Positions 33,996 to 42,482 of a DNA stretch of 64,000 nucleotides are shown here, piece by piece. Source of the DNA: JAYVJH01 sp043777595 (GTDB lineage: Bacteria > Bacteroidota > Bacteroidia > Cytophagales > Spirosomataceae); the NCBI GenBank assembly GCA_043777595.1, contig JAYWHT010000066.1:1-64000 (forward strand), in the 5' to 3' direction. The position numbers and the translations under genes are program-made. A model generated the notes under the pieces. That model worked only from the letters and a program-made list of their open reading frames with translations. It made no database searches and was not told the origin of the DNA. Position 1 is the stretch's first letter. Each line of letters starts with the position of its first letter.

Positions 33996-34433
33996 ATGCG
34001 ATATTTATTTATAGTTCTGTTGGCACTCAATCTGGCTGCTTGCAGCAACAAAAAAAACCAGAACGAAACAGCTTCGATAATTGAAAAAATGCCAAAAATG
34101 GATTTTGGCAAAGACTCAACTGCCTATGATTTTGGTGAACTAACCGATGGGCAAATCGTTGAGCATCAGTTTAAGTTTACAAACACAGGCGCATTTCCGC
34201 TCATCATCAACGATGTGCGAGCATCGTGTGGGTGTACGATTCCAGAATGGCCAAAAGAGCCAATTAGCCCTGGTGCTTCCGACAAAATTTTGGTGCGATT
34301 TAATACCAAAGGCAAAGCTGGCCCACAGTCCAAAACAGTTACCATTACAGCCAATACCAACCCGTCATATACAACCATTCAGTTTAGTGCCATGGTTTTG
34401 AGGCAAAGAGACAGCACAAGACTTAGGCAGTAG
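33996..34433 (+). CDS. DUF1573 lipoprotein
   Basis: Exported lipoprotein of 145 aa. Signal MRYLFIVLLALNLAACSNKK has a LAAC lipobox with Cys16 as the lipidation site. The body is one DUF1573 Ig-like domain: DFGELTDGQIVEHQFKFTNT, GAFPLIINDVRASCGCTIPE and PISPGASDKILVRFNTKGKA. The CGC motif is characteristic of the family. Function is unknown; such proteins are common in Bacteroidota surface or periplasmic contexts. Confidence 0.9.
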   Translation: MRYLFIVLLALNLAACSNKKNQNETASIIEKMPKMDFGKDSTAYDFGELTDGQIVEHQFKFTNTGAFPLIINDVRASCGCTIPEWPKEPISPGASDKILVRFNTKGKAGPQSKTVTITANTNPSYTTIQFSAMVLRQRDSTRLRQ

Positions 34434-34442
34434 CCCAGTTAT

Positions 34443-34456
34443 CAGTTGGCCAACTG
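34443..34456. terminator. 14-bp perfect palindrome
   Basis: cagttggccaactg, loop-less, 9 bp after the DUF1573 stop. Possible transcription end or a protein-binding site; a stem of this kind would need to open to form a hairpin. Confidence 0.35.
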
Positions 34457-34591
34457 CAATGGATATAATATAGAGATAAACATTCATTGCCGCAACGGAT
34501 TACAAATTAAACATCTGTTACAGTTGCTTGAAAGAATAGAGTAAATTTTAACTGATTTCACTTTTCGTTTTTCACTTTTCACTATTTAAAA

Positions 34592-34900
34592 ATGCAAACA
34601 CTCTTACTACAAGCCGCTGCTGGCGGTATTAACCCCGCTTTGTTACAGATTCTCTTTATGGGTGGAATCGTTTTGGTATTTTATTTCTTTATGATTAGAC
34701 CTCAACAACAAAAACAAAAAGAAACCAAAAAATTTATTGACGGTGTCAAAAAAGGTGATGAAATTATTACGATTGGTGGCTTGCACGGCAAAGTAGCATC
34801 TGTTGCCGACAATACCATTACAATCGAAGTCAATAACAATGGCACAAAGATGACTTTCGACAAGTCGTCTATCGCTCGTGCTGCTGTATCGGCTGCCTAA
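34592..34900 (+). CDS. yajC: Preprotein translocase subunit YajC
   Basis: Small inner-membrane protein of 102 aa accompanying SecDF. A single TM (LLQILFMGGIVLVFYFFMIR) is followed by the family signature PQQQKQKETKKFIDGVKKGD and the beta-domain ITIGGLHGKVASVADNTI. Length is typical. coaE follows 10 bp downstream, so the two are likely co-transcribed. Upstream, low-complexity cacttttcgtttttcac words run into the start codon. Confidence 0.95.
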   Translation: MQTLLLQAAAGGINPALLQILFMGGIVLVFYFFMIRPQQQKQKETKKFIDGVKKGDEIITIGGLHGKVASVADNTITIEVNNNGTKMTFDKSSIARAAVSAA

Positions 34901-34910
34901 CTAACTGACA

Positions 34911-35501
34911 ATGAGTAAGCTCATCGGTATTTCGGGTGGTATTGGTTCTGGCAAAAGTGTCGTTTGTCAGGTATTCAGTAGCTTGGGCGTGCCTGTCTAT
35001 AATGCCGATGAGCGAGCCAAATGGTTGATTCAGAACGATGAATTATTAAAAGCTAAGATTCAGACATTGTTAGGTACCGACGCTTACCTCAACGATGGCA
35101 CTTACAACCGAACATGGGTAGCCCAGCAAGTTTTCGAGAACTCTGCAATATTACAAAAACTAAATAGCCTTGTTCACCCACAAGTAGCTATCGATACCGA
35201 CATGTGGGCAAAGGCCAACAGCCACAAACGGTATCTTGTCAAAGAAGCTGCACTTTTCAATAAATCTGGGCAGAGTATAGGTCTTCATAAATTGGTGGTC
35301 GTTATTGCACCTAATTTGTTGAAAATCAGCCGAATCAAAGCCAGAGACCCCCATCGCTCAGAGTCTGACATTGCCAAAATCATAGCCAATCAACTTACAG
35401 ACGAGCAGCGACTACAAAACGCAGACTATGTGATTGAGAATAACGAAAACCAGTTACTCATTCCTCAAATATATCACTTGCATGAATTGTTTAGTAGGTA
35501 G
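34911..35501 (+). CDS. coaE: Dephospho-CoA kinase
   Basis: Last step of coenzyme A synthesis: phosphorylates the 3'-hydroxyl of dephospho-CoA; 196 aa. P-loop MSKLIGISGGIGSGKSVVCQ at the N-terminus, the acidic substrate residue in VPVYNADERAKWLI, and the lid region RIKARDPHRSESDIAKIIAN followed by DEQRLQNADYVIENN. Its stop overlaps the 3' end of the convergent gene (35491) by 11 bp. Confidence 0.95.
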   Translation: MSKLIGISGGIGSGKSVVCQVFSSLGVPVYNADERAKWLIQNDELLKAKIQTLLGTDAYLNDGTYNRTWVAQQVFENSAILQKLNSLVHPQVAIDTDMWAKANSHKRYLVKEAALFNKSGQSIGLHKLVVVIAPNLLKISRIKARDPHRSESDIAKIIANQLTDEQRLQNADYVIENNENQLLIPQIYHLHELFSR

Positions 35502-36039
35502 CTTTCTGCACTTTTAGGTACAAATCGTTGCCGACGTACCTCAAATCGTAGTAAATCGTTTGAGTACCGCCTGTGGCTTGGGCGTTAGCATCACCTGCCT
35601 TGTAGATTGGAAACTTACGAACCATCTGAAAATCTTTGACCTCAAAAGTATCATGACCCATGTAGCCTGCTTTTAATTTGGGTAGGAGTGCCTCGGTTTT
35701 GATTGCCCCAAAATCTGACGGATAAAACTCAAAGCCAATAATCTTTCCAAATGAGCCACTGCCATAGGTGCAGCTATATACATAAACTTCAGGCGAGCCG
35801 TTGTGGTTGAGGTCGCCAAGTTGGGTATTGGTAGCGTAGCCGTCTATTTTTTGTTTGATATTGAGCAAATATTGCCCATCTCTAAAAACCCTGATATTCA
35901 ACTCTCGGACTGCTCCCCATTCGGTGGTTGTAACATCAAAGCGATAGTTTTCAAACCGCAGTATTTTTTGGAATCTATCAAGATTTGTTGTATTTCCAAA
36001 CAATAAAATTGCAATAAAGACAGTCAGTCCATTCTTCAT
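35491..36039 (-). CDS. Secreted protein of unknown function, FG-GAP/PliI-like pattern
   Basis: Protein of 182 aa starting at 36039 with a signal peptide (MKNGLTVFIAILLFGNTTNL). The domain has GYATNTQLGDLNHNGSPEVY followed by SCTYGSGSFGKIIGFEFYPS, a pattern of Asp/Asn-rich loop and Gly/Ser stretch reminiscent of PliI-type lysozyme inhibitors, but I cannot assign the family firmly. An upstream in-frame ATG (36105) precedes the signal and is not favoured. It overlaps coaE's end convergently. Confidence 0.6.
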   Translation of the reverse strand: MKNGLTVFIAILLFGNTTNLDRFQKILRFENYRFDVTTTEWGAVRELNIRVFRDGQYLLNIKQKIDGYATNTQLGDLNHNGSPEVYVYSCTYGSGSFGKIIGFEFYPSDFGAIKTEALLPKLKAGYMGHDTFEVKDFQMVRKFPIYKAGDANAQATGGTQTIYYDLRYVGNDLYLKVQKATY

Positions 36040-36106
36040 AAGGTTCAAAAACTTGTGAAGGTTGGAGTTAAATGCGGTATTTTTGGGATAGAGCCTCAAA
36101 GTCATA

Positions 36107-36141
36107 ACGATTTTTGCTATTTATCTTACAGCAAAAATCGT
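36107..36141. repeat. 12-bp stem-loop upstream of the PliI-like gene
   Basis: acgatttttgct / agcaaaaatcgt with an 11-nt loop. It separates the ccmF 3' side from the divergent-looking intergenic stretch; a second weaker inverted pair (tagtcgc...gcgacta) follows at 36177-36206. Candidate terminator for ccmF (the stop is at 36222). Confidence 0.55.
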
Positions 36142-36221
36142 GCCTTTATAGTTTCTTTGGCAAGATGCCGAACGATAGTCGCCACTCGCAGGATACGAGC
36201 GACTACTACACGACAACGTAA

Positions 36222-38759
36222 TTAGGCTACCGCTTTATCTCGCATCTTGACAAATTCTCTAAATCGTCGTGTGGTAGCCATCAAGAAGCCAATTACCAAT
36301 ATGAGTGTGCCAATCCAGAGTAAATTTATAAGTGGTTTTTCTACGACTTTGATAACAATAAAATCTCTTTGCTTACGGCTTACGTCAAAACTAAATGTAC
36401 CTGTCTGTGGGTCTATCTCCATGAGTTGCAATCTAAGGCCGAGTTGTTCGCTGGTTTCGGGCTTCCGCATCACCATTCGGTCTTGATTGATGGCATAAGT
36501 AGGTTCAATTGTAAAGGGTTGCTCTTTGTCAAAAACTCTTATTTGTGCTTTGATGGCTATATCGTTGGGAGTGAGTGTGATGCCCTCGATTTTATCTGTT
36601 TTGCTCACATTGTCCAAAATAGCCACATAATCATTCACAAAAAACGTATCGCCAATCATTACTTTCATTTTTTCGGCAGCTCCCCACTCAGCTTCTACTC
36701 GTGGGTCGGCTACTTGGTTCACAAACGAATATAAGTCTTTGTTAAGTTCGTGCTTTACGTCTGGCGAAATGACCGTTCCCATCTGCTCGTTCATTTGCGC
36801 CCGTGGGTAGAGTGTTGTTATTGAGCCGTTGGCTTCTATGTATTCGACTTCATAATAAACATTTTCTGAATAAACGGCCACTGTGTCGCCTTTTTTGTGG
36901 TATGTTTCGGCACCAACGGTAATATCTTTTAGGCAAATTGCTTTAAAATCACCCTCTATTACCTGTACGTCCGTCCAAGGTATGTACTGTTTCATGTCTC
37001 TAATTTGGATTCTGGGGCCTTTGTAGGTGAGCATATAGTCGCCCATGCGGGTTGGTTTGCCATACCAGAGCATTACGTTTTCTTTGTTTTCTTTGTTATC
37101 GTCTTTCGTGAAAGCCTCAGTATTGTTAATGGCAATACCCGTTCTGTTCATAGACACCACTTTTTGGTAGCCCGACGAAAATAATATACCTATCAACATC
37201 AAAGCCACGCCTACGTGCGTGATGGAGCCGCCTGTGATTCTGTAATTGCCTTTTAAAATTTCAAAAATAATTGTCAGATTGGCTACTAATCCAAACACAG
37301 CCGTCGTAAGTAGTACCATGTACGGAATTTTATTGACCCCCAAAAACACAAACAACAAAGCCGATACAAACAGCGTAATAATCAAGGGGTTGAATAGCGC
37401 CTGTAATTTATTTTCACCTACTTTTTTCCACCAAAAATACTGCCCTATGCCTGTCAGCGCAATAATGACCGAGTAAAACCACAACTGAAAAGTAGAATAA
37501 TAAACCATTGCATCGGCAGGTGGGGCGAGGTTGGACTTACCACCAAAGGCTTCAACGATTTTGTTCCAGACAGGAATAGACGTAGGTAAAATAACCTGAA
37601 AACTGGCTAAACATAGCGCCGTTGCTCCCATAAAAAGCCAAAATTCACGACTATATACACTTGTTTCAGCTTCGTCTGATGGCATGAGTTTCCAAGCCCT
37701 AACCGACAAAATAACAGCAACTGCTATAAACGCCAATAGATACAGTAACAACTGCCCCGACAGCCCCAAGTCTGTAAAAGAGTGAACCGAGGCATTGCCC
37801 AAAATACCGCTACGAGTCAAAAATGTTGAGTATAATATCAGTACAAACTGAGCAATAATCAAAATAACGGAGGCTTTGAGCGAAGTTGAGTTTTTGCGGG
37901 CAGTGAGCATAGTGTGTAGCCCAGCCACCAAAACCACCCACGGCACATAAACAGCATTTTCGACAGGGTCCCAACTCCAATAGCTGTTAAAGCTCAATGT
38001 TTCGTAAGCCCAGTATGCGCCCATCAAAATACCCACTCCCAGCACGCAAGCCGCCAGCAATGCCCACGGCAAGGCAGGACGTATCCATTCGGTTACTTTT
38101 TTTTGCCATAAACCAGCCATCAAATACGCAAAAGGCACGAGCGTAAGAGCAAAACCTAAAAACAACGTTGGCGGGTGAATGACCATCCAGTAGTTTTGCA
38201 AAAGTGGGTTTAGTCCTTTGCCGTCTTTGGGTACAAAATCGGGTTGCATGGCCCAAACAGGTATATCGGGCATGGCTTCTTTGAGTGTCAGGAAGGGCGT
38301 ACTACCGATTTTAAAATCGAGTCCTGGAATGATTACCCCCAAAATCATCGAAGTCAAAAACGTCTGGACTAACGCATACACTACCATCATCGGCGCTTCC
38401 CATTGCTTGTTGGTTTTGATGAGAACAACACCAATAATGGCCTGCCAGAACATCCACAACAAAAAGCTACCTTCTTGATCTTGCCAAAAACAAGAAATCA
38501 AATATTGCTTTGGTAGCGACAGCGAAGAGTTGTCGTAAGCGTAGTAGTAGTCAAAACGGTGATTGGCGATAAGATAAAACAACGTACCAACTACCGAAAA
38601 TATAGCCACAACATGCACATAAAACGACCTCCGAGCGAGGGTTTTCCAAGTGTTTTCGTCAAGCTGATTGGTGGCTGCTCTAAAATAAGCCACAGTAGCG
38701 ACCAATGCCGTTACAAAAGAAATAATTACTGAAAGATGTCCGAATGAACCTATTGTCAT
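36222..38759 (-). CDS. ccmF: Cytochrome c biogenesis protein CcmF
   Basis: Heme lyase component of the system I cytochrome c maturation pathway; 845 aa, multi-pass (about 15 TM helices). The WWD heme-handling motif is visible as FNSYWSWDPVENAVYVPWVV and conserved His-containing loops (NYWMVIHPPTLFLGFALTLV, PALPWALLAACVLGVGIL) surround it. A large periplasmic loop lies after residue 560. The start at 38759 (MTIGSFGHLSVIISFVTALV) is preferred to a frame running through the heptamer repeats upstream. It closes the ccm operon. Confidence 0.93.
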   Translation of the reverse strand: MTIGSFGHLSVIISFVTALVATVAYFRAATNQLDENTWKTLARRSFYVHVVAIFSVVGTLFYLIANHRFDYYYAYDNSSLSLPKQYLISCFWQDQEGSFLLWMFWQAIIGVVLIKTNKQWEAPMMVVYALVQTFLTSMILGVIIPGLDFKIGSTPFLTLKEAMPDIPVWAMQPDFVPKDGKGLNPLLQNYWMVIHPPTLFLGFALTLVPFAYLMAGLWQKKVTEWIRPALPWALLAACVLGVGILMGAYWAYETLSFNSYWSWDPVENAVYVPWVVLVAGLHTMLTARKNSTSLKASVILIIAQFVLILYSTFLTRSGILGNASVHSFTDLGLSGQLLLYLLAFIAVAVILSVRAWKLMPSDEAETSVYSREFWLFMGATALCLASFQVILPTSIPVWNKIVEAFGGKSNLAPPADAMVYYSTFQLWFYSVIIALTGIGQYFWWKKVGENKLQALFNPLIITLFVSALLFVFLGVNKIPYMVLLTTAVFGLVANLTIIFEILKGNYRITGGSITHVGVALMLIGILFSSGYQKVVSMNRTGIAINNTEAFTKDDNKENKENVMLWYGKPTRMGDYMLTYKGPRIQIRDMKQYIPWTDVQVIEGDFKAICLKDITVGAETYHKKGDTVAVYSENVYYEVEYIEANGSITTLYPRAQMNEQMGTVISPDVKHELNKDLYSFVNQVADPRVEAEWGAAEKMKVMIGDTFFVNDYVAILDNVSKTDKIEGITLTPNDIAIKAQIRVFDKEQPFTIEPTYAINQDRMVMRKPETSEQLGLRLQLMEIDPQTGTFSFDVSRKQRDFIVIKVVEKPLINLLWIGTLILVIGFLMATTRRFREFVKMRDKAVA

Positions 38760-38766
38760 GTTTTTT

Positions 38767-38801
38767 GGGTCTTGGGTCTTGGGTCTTGGGTCTTGGGTCT
38801 T
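38767..38801. repeat. Tandem heptamer GGGTCTT x5 ahead of ccmF
   Basis: Five perfect 7-bp units (38767-38801) end 8 bp before the ccmF start codon (read AAGACCC on the coding strand). The tract is in the position where a ribosome-binding site would be; slippage of a 7-mer would shift spacing. Confidence 0.8.
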
Positions 38802-38853
38802 AACCTGCTTCACAGGCACTTTTTACTAACGACCCACAACTCAATACTCACGA

Positions 38854-39267
38854 CTATTTTATGGCTACTTGATTGTCATTGTACTTTGAAGGGCATTTGA
38901 GTAGTATTTTTTCGCAATTAAAATGGTCGCCACTGATGCGGCCTATAACAACTACTTTTTCCGAACTTTCCAAATCTTGCGGTTTGGGGCTGTTGTAGAT
39001 TACTAACTTTTCTACCTGATTGGTGTCGGTCATCATAAACTCAAAGTGATTTGGATCTATGGTTGGGTCGTATTTCATACCCACAATTTGTCCATCGGCA
39101 CCTTTTTTGAGCGAGCCTACTACATGAATCGCCTTTGAGTCGCCGTCTTTGGCCAATGCCTCGGCATCGGCAAAGCTAACGTAAGTACTGGCATCGCCAG
39201 CAGTGGCTACTACCAAGCCAATGGCAACGGCAATGACGATTATTCCGATAATGTGTAATGGTTTCAT
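38854..39267 (-). CDS. ccmE: Cytochrome c maturation protein CcmE, CxxxY type
   Basis: Periplasmic heme chaperone that hands heme from CcmC to CcmF; 137 aa with an N-terminal anchor (LHIIGIIVIAVAIGLVVATA) and an OB-fold (IHVVGSLKKGADGQIVGMKY, EKVVVIGRISGDHFNCEKIL). The C-terminal heme motif reads LLKCPSKYNDNQ: Cys-x-x-x-Tyr in place of the His-x-x-x-Tyr of E. coli CcmE. This CxxxY variant (CcmE*) is known from archaea and some anaerobes. Located between the TA toxin (16 bp upstream) and ccmF. Confidence 0.9.
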   Translation of the reverse strand: MKPLHIIGIIVIAVAIGLVVATAGDASTYVSFADAEALAKDGDSKAIHVVGSLKKGADGQIVGMKYDPTIDPNHFEFMMTDTNQVEKLVIYNSPKPQDLESSEKVVVIGRISGDHFNCEKILLKCPSKYNDNQVAIK

Positions 39268-39283
39268 AGTGTTATAGCTTTAT

Positions 39284-39667
39284 TTACCAGATAGTCTGAA
39301 CGCCGTAGTCGGCAAAAATGGTTTCTTTCGTTATTATTATAAAATTCTCGACAAGTGATTGAGCAATGAGTGTTCGGTCAAAAGGGTCTCGATGATGGAA
39401 CTCTAATCGGCTGAGTTGGACGATGTGATTGAACTTGGTTGGTAAAACAGTCATTTCATGTTCAGTAACCCAATTTTCTAAGTATGCCAGATCAATATCT
39501 AATTTGAGTTTGCCTAAACTAATTTTGATAGCCAATTCCCAGAAAGTTGCATTACTTACAAAACATTCTGAATCCTCACCTAAAATTATATTTTTAGCTC
39601 TTTCTGACAGGTAGGGATTGGCTTCTGAAAACCAAATGAGCGTATGTGTATCTAACAGGTATTTCAT
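39284..39667 (-). CDS. VapC-like PIN-domain toxin
   Basis: PIN-domain RNase of 127 aa: MKYLLDTHTLIWFSEANPYL supplies the first Asp, SNATFWELAIKISLGKLKLD the Glu, and HHRDPFDRTLIAQSLVENFI the Asp pair, ending TKETIFADYGVQTIW. This is the type-II toxin subfamily most often paired with DUF2281/Phd-like antitoxins. The start at 39667 lies 4 bp after the antitoxin stop. It sits between ccmD and ccmE. Confidence 0.9.
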   Translation of the reverse strand: MKYLLDTHTLIWFSEANPYLSERAKNIILGEDSECFVSNATFWELAIKISLGKLKLDIDLAYLENWVTEHEMTVLPTKFNHIVQLSRLEFHHRDPFDRTLIAQSLVENFIIITKETIFADYGVQTIW

Positions 39668-39671
39668 AGAC

Positions 39672-39875
39672 TTACATATATTCTTTAAAGTCTTCCAATG
39701 GTGCATCAAAGTCTTCTGACACCCAAATTTTACCTTTTAGACTTCCATAACCACTCACTTTTGTAAACTGTTTGGATTCCTTTACTTCCATCAACGAATC
39801 AACATAATCCTCAACTGATTGTATTTTGTCGTCAGATAGTTTTTGAATTTTCGATACTAAATCAACGATACTCAT
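39672..39875 (-). CDS. DUF2281-like antitoxin
   Basis: Protein of 67 aa (MSIVDLVSKIQKLSDDKIQS, later VSGYGSLKGKIWVSEDFDAP) resembling DUF2281 antitoxins that pair with PIN toxins. The C-terminal GKIWVSEDFDAPLEDF is the typical toxin-neutralising end. Its start overlaps the ccmD stop (ATGA), so the TA module is translationally linked to a heme-maturation gene. Confidence 0.87.
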   Translation of the reverse strand: MSIVDLVSKIQKLSDDKIQSVEDYVDSLMEVKESKQFTKVSGYGSLKGKIWVSEDFDAPLEDFKEYM

Positions 39876-40093
39876 GGCTTTATTTGTTTTTCTATTTTCG
39901 ATATTTTACGGTCAATGTTTATCAAGTAAACAATTATTCCCGCAAAAACAACGGCAATGACCACGACGACTACCCAGATTTTACCGTCTTCACGCAGACG
40001 ATCGGCCATTGACACCTCTTGAATAACCTTTTGTTGAGCAAAGAGGTTTATCGAAACCAATAAAATAAGAATTAAGGCAGCTATTTTTTTCAT
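39872..40093 (-). CDS. ccmD: CcmD-like small membrane protein
   Basis: Protein of 73 aa with a signal-like N-terminus (MKKIAALILILLVSINLFAQ) and a second TM (KIWVVVVVIAVVFAGIIVYL) followed by charged NIDRKISKIEKQIKP. This is the CcmD form of Bacteroidota, an accessory of the CcmABC heme-release complex. It overlaps the DUF2281 antitoxin by 4 bp and begins 7 bp after the end of the interrupted nuclease gene. Confidence 0.85.
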   Translation of the reverse strand: MKKIAALILILLVSINLFAQQKVIQEVSMADRLREDGKIWVVVVVIAVVFAGIIVYLINIDRKISKIEKQIKP

Positions 40094-40100
40094 TTTTGTT

Positions 40101-40550
40101 TTACGAAATAATGTTTGTTTGTAAGTTTTCTTTCATCAATATATTTTTTACGTCTAATCTATTTTTCACTTTTCGTTGTAATTTTTGAAAACCAGAGCTT
40201 CTAAAATCTGTAACGTTAATTCTTGTGGCAACGATTCGGGCATAGATTGTAAATTACTTTAATTCTGGTTCTAAAACTTCAATCGTTGTTCTGATTTGTT
40301 CAGCGGCTTGGTTTATGTCATGCCCTTTCAATTCTACAAAATACGCTTTTTGATCGGTCATATCCAATAGTAAATAATCACATTTTGAACCCTCTTTGAT
40401 AATCACGCCGTCTATTCGATGCCTACAAATGCTTAGTTTATTGTTCGGATTCAGCCCAGTGTACTTACTACTTGCACGTTTGTCTTTTAGTACTATTTCC
40501 GTTCGATTATCACAAAAATCATCGCCTGTTTTCTCAAAAACGCTCATCAC
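40101..40550 (-). pseudogene. PD-(D/E)XK-like nuclease partner, interrupted by an in-frame TAA
   Basis: The reading frame begins at 40550 (ATGA overlap with the ATPase stop) and ends formally at a TAA at 40254-40256 after 98 codons, but the same frame continues for 50 codons to a second TAA at 40101-40103. The downstream part is protein-like (FTIYARIVATRINVTDFRSS, then GFQKLQRKVKNRL) and joins smoothly to EVLEPELK. Before the stop, KCDYLLLDMTDQKAYFVELK gives the Asp..Glu-x-Lys pattern of a PD-(D/E)XK fold. So this is one ~148-aa gene with a nonsense codon, or a readthrough gene. It accompanies the upstream ATPase and ends 7 bp before ccmD. A sequencing error cannot be excluded. Confidence 0.7.
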
Positions 40551-41818
40551 TTTATCTCTAATTCAAAAAGTTTATCATATTCTTCGTTGATAATCGCCGA
40601 AGCACTATCTATGCTTTCAACTTTTATTAGTTTCAGTTCGTCGTCGATGATACTTTTTATTGTACCATTATTCACAAAATAAGCACTAACATCGCTTGGT
40701 TTTAGCCAAAGAGAGCTTGGAATTAACGACCCTGTTTCGGTTGGTTTGGTCTGACCCATTTGGTAGGCATACATCAAGTTGTTGATAGCACTCAAAATAT
40801 ACGGGCTGTGGGTTGTTATCAAAACTTGGTTGCTGTTTTGGTTGGCCAATAGTGCAATAAGCTGCACAATGTCTCTCTGCGCTTCGGGATAGAGGTGAGC
40901 CTCGGGTTCTTCGACAGCCGAAAATCCTACACTTTTAGATACTAATTTTTCGAGTGTCAATAACATAATCCAGATAGCTTCTTGCTGCCCCGAAGATGCT
41001 AATTTGAGGTTTATTTTTTGGCCACGTTTCAGTACTATTTTTTCAGTATTATCTGCCGAATCGTACCGATAATCACCACCTAATACATTTCCAATCAGCT
41101 TTTTAGCCAACGAAATCATAGCTGGAGGATACCAACCGGCCAAATCTAAGTAATGCTCAATACCCCTACTAAATCGTACTTTTGCATTACTCACTGTCTC
41201 TAAATAAGTGAACGATGGAATATCTAAATCATTATTATTTGGTCGAATATAACTCAAAAAACTACGACTTGCGGGTGTATATGAATTACTTTGTGTTTTG
41301 CCAAAAATATTATTTAATATTTCATCAACCTGAGAGCCAATATCTTGTCTTAGAATTGAATAGTTTATAGAACTTTCACCTCGTTGTTTTTCGATGAGTT
41401 CACTTTTGTTTTTGAAATCAATTAGTTTCCTTCTAATATCTTGGATTGCCCCTTCTAACTCGTTACTTAGCTCTATCTCTGCTATCTGATTTTTGTTAAT
41501 TTGTATAATAATCCAAAATTTAGAACTGAATTTATATTCCAATTTACCATCTTGCAAATCATAGCCAGTAAAATAAGTAAAAAATGCTTTTTTTATTATT
41601 CTGATACAGTAGTTAATTTTAAGACTATACTCTAAACTTTTATCTGATGCTATCTGCTTGAAAATATCTTCTCTGAGCCATTTAAAAAAATAAATCGCCT
41701 TTGCAATCGTACTTTTTCCACTGGCTTGAGGGCCAATAAATACCATGAAGTCATTGATTGGCAAATCAATAACTTCTACGATAGGTCCGAAATTTTTAAT
41801 CGTTATAGTTTGCATCAA
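40547..41818 (-). CDS. AAA15-type ATPase, defence-associated
   Basis: Protein of 423 aa with an ABC/AAA15 ATPase. Walker A is MVFIGPQASGKSTIAKAIYF near residue 30, the signature is NLKLASSGQQEAIWIMLLTL, Walker B is VEEPEAHLYPEAQRDIVQLI, H-loop is QVLITTHSPYILSAINNLMY. The middle is a long coiled-coil-like insertion (SNELEGAIQDIRRKLIDFKN). Such ATPases partner small nucleases or TOPRIM proteins in anti-phage systems (Septu-, PARIS-, Gabija-type logic). Here the partner is the interrupted PD-(D/E)XK gene downstream (4-bp overlap). It starts within 4 bp of the ccmC stop, an intimate join to the heme operon. AT-rich relative to ccm genes. Confidence 0.88.
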   Translation of the reverse strand: MMQTITIKNFGPIVEVIDLPINDFMVFIGPQASGKSTIAKAIYFFKWLREDIFKQIASDKSLEYSLKINYCIRIIKKAFFTYFTGYDLQDGKLEYKFSSKFWIIIQINKNQIAEIELSNELEGAIQDIRRKLIDFKNKSELIEKQRGESSINYSILRQDIGSQVDEILNNIFGKTQSNSYTPASRSFLSYIRPNNNDLDIPSFTYLETVSNAKVRFSRGIEHYLDLAGWYPPAMISLAKKLIGNVLGGDYRYDSADNTEKIVLKRGQKINLKLASSGQQEAIWIMLLTLEKLVSKSVGFSAVEEPEAHLYPEAQRDIVQLIALLANQNSNQVLITTHSPYILSAINNLMYAYQMGQTKPTETGSLIPSSLWLKPSDVSAYFVNNGTIKSIIDDELKLIKVESIDSASAIINEEYDKLFELEIK

Positions 41819-42477
41819 TTTTCATTTAGCTTATTTTCAACCTCACGCAACCGCACTCTGAGCTGTGCAATCCAGACACCCAAGAGCATAAAGCCAATGA
41901 CTGCCGGATAAAACACCCGCCGCATTTGATTGTCCATATCGTACTGGCCAAATGCTGGGTTGCCGCCATTGCCAGGGTGAAGGGAGTCATTGAGGCGTGG
42001 CAAGATAAATATCATGGGTATAAAAACCGCAAAAGCGATGATATTATAAACTGCCGAAATTCTGGCACGCCGTTGGTCGTCTTCCATTGAGCCTCTCAGC
42101 ACAAAGTAAGCCAAGTACATCAACATTCCGATAGCTACACTATTGAGTTTGGGGTCGTTAGGCCAAGGGTCTCCCCAAGTATAGTTGGCCCAAAGCGAGC
42201 CAGTCAAGCAGCCCAATGCACCATAAACAACGGCGGTATTGGTATGTTCGACCGACCGAGTGTCGAACATTAAATCGTTGGTTTTTAAGTATTTGACAGC
42301 ATTATAGACCGAAATGCCAAGCAACAAAATCATAGCAAACCAGAGCGGCACATGAAAATAAACGTTTCTGATGCTTTCGTTCAATATCGCTCGGCGTGGT
42401 ACTTGGCCCAATAGTCCAAAAAATATTGTATAGGTTAGTAGTACGATTGCGAGTATTTTCCACCAGTTTTTTTTCAT
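41815..42477 (-). CDS. ccmC: Cytochrome c assembly protein CcmC
   Basis: Heme exporter subunit loading heme onto CcmE; 220 aa with six TM helices. WWD-region sequence LWANYTWGDPWPNDPKLNSV is recognisable, with flanking His in SIRNVYFHVPLWFAMILLLG. The start at 42477 (MKKNWWKILAIVLLTYTIFF) is at the family N-terminus; a longer frame up to 42618 would run through the neighbouring nuclease gene. Encoded 5 bp after that gene's stop. Confidence 0.9.
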   Translation of the reverse strand: MKKNWWKILAIVLLTYTIFFGLLGQVPRRAILNESIRNVYFHVPLWFAMILLLGISVYNAVKYLKTNDLMFDTRSVEHTNTAVVYGALGCLTGSLWANYTWGDPWPNDPKLNSVAIGMLMYLAYFVLRGSMEDDQRRARISAVYNIIAFAVFIPMIFILPRLNDSLHPGNGGNPAFGQYDMDNQMRRVFYPAVIGFMLLGVWIAQLRVRLREVENKLNEN

Positions 42478-42482
42478 ATTAT

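Noticed and set aside
40094..40253. Plain intergenic region before ccmD
   Set aside because: Translation in the frame of the upstream nuclease gene shows continued coding sense to a stop at 40101, so it is the tail of an interrupted gene.
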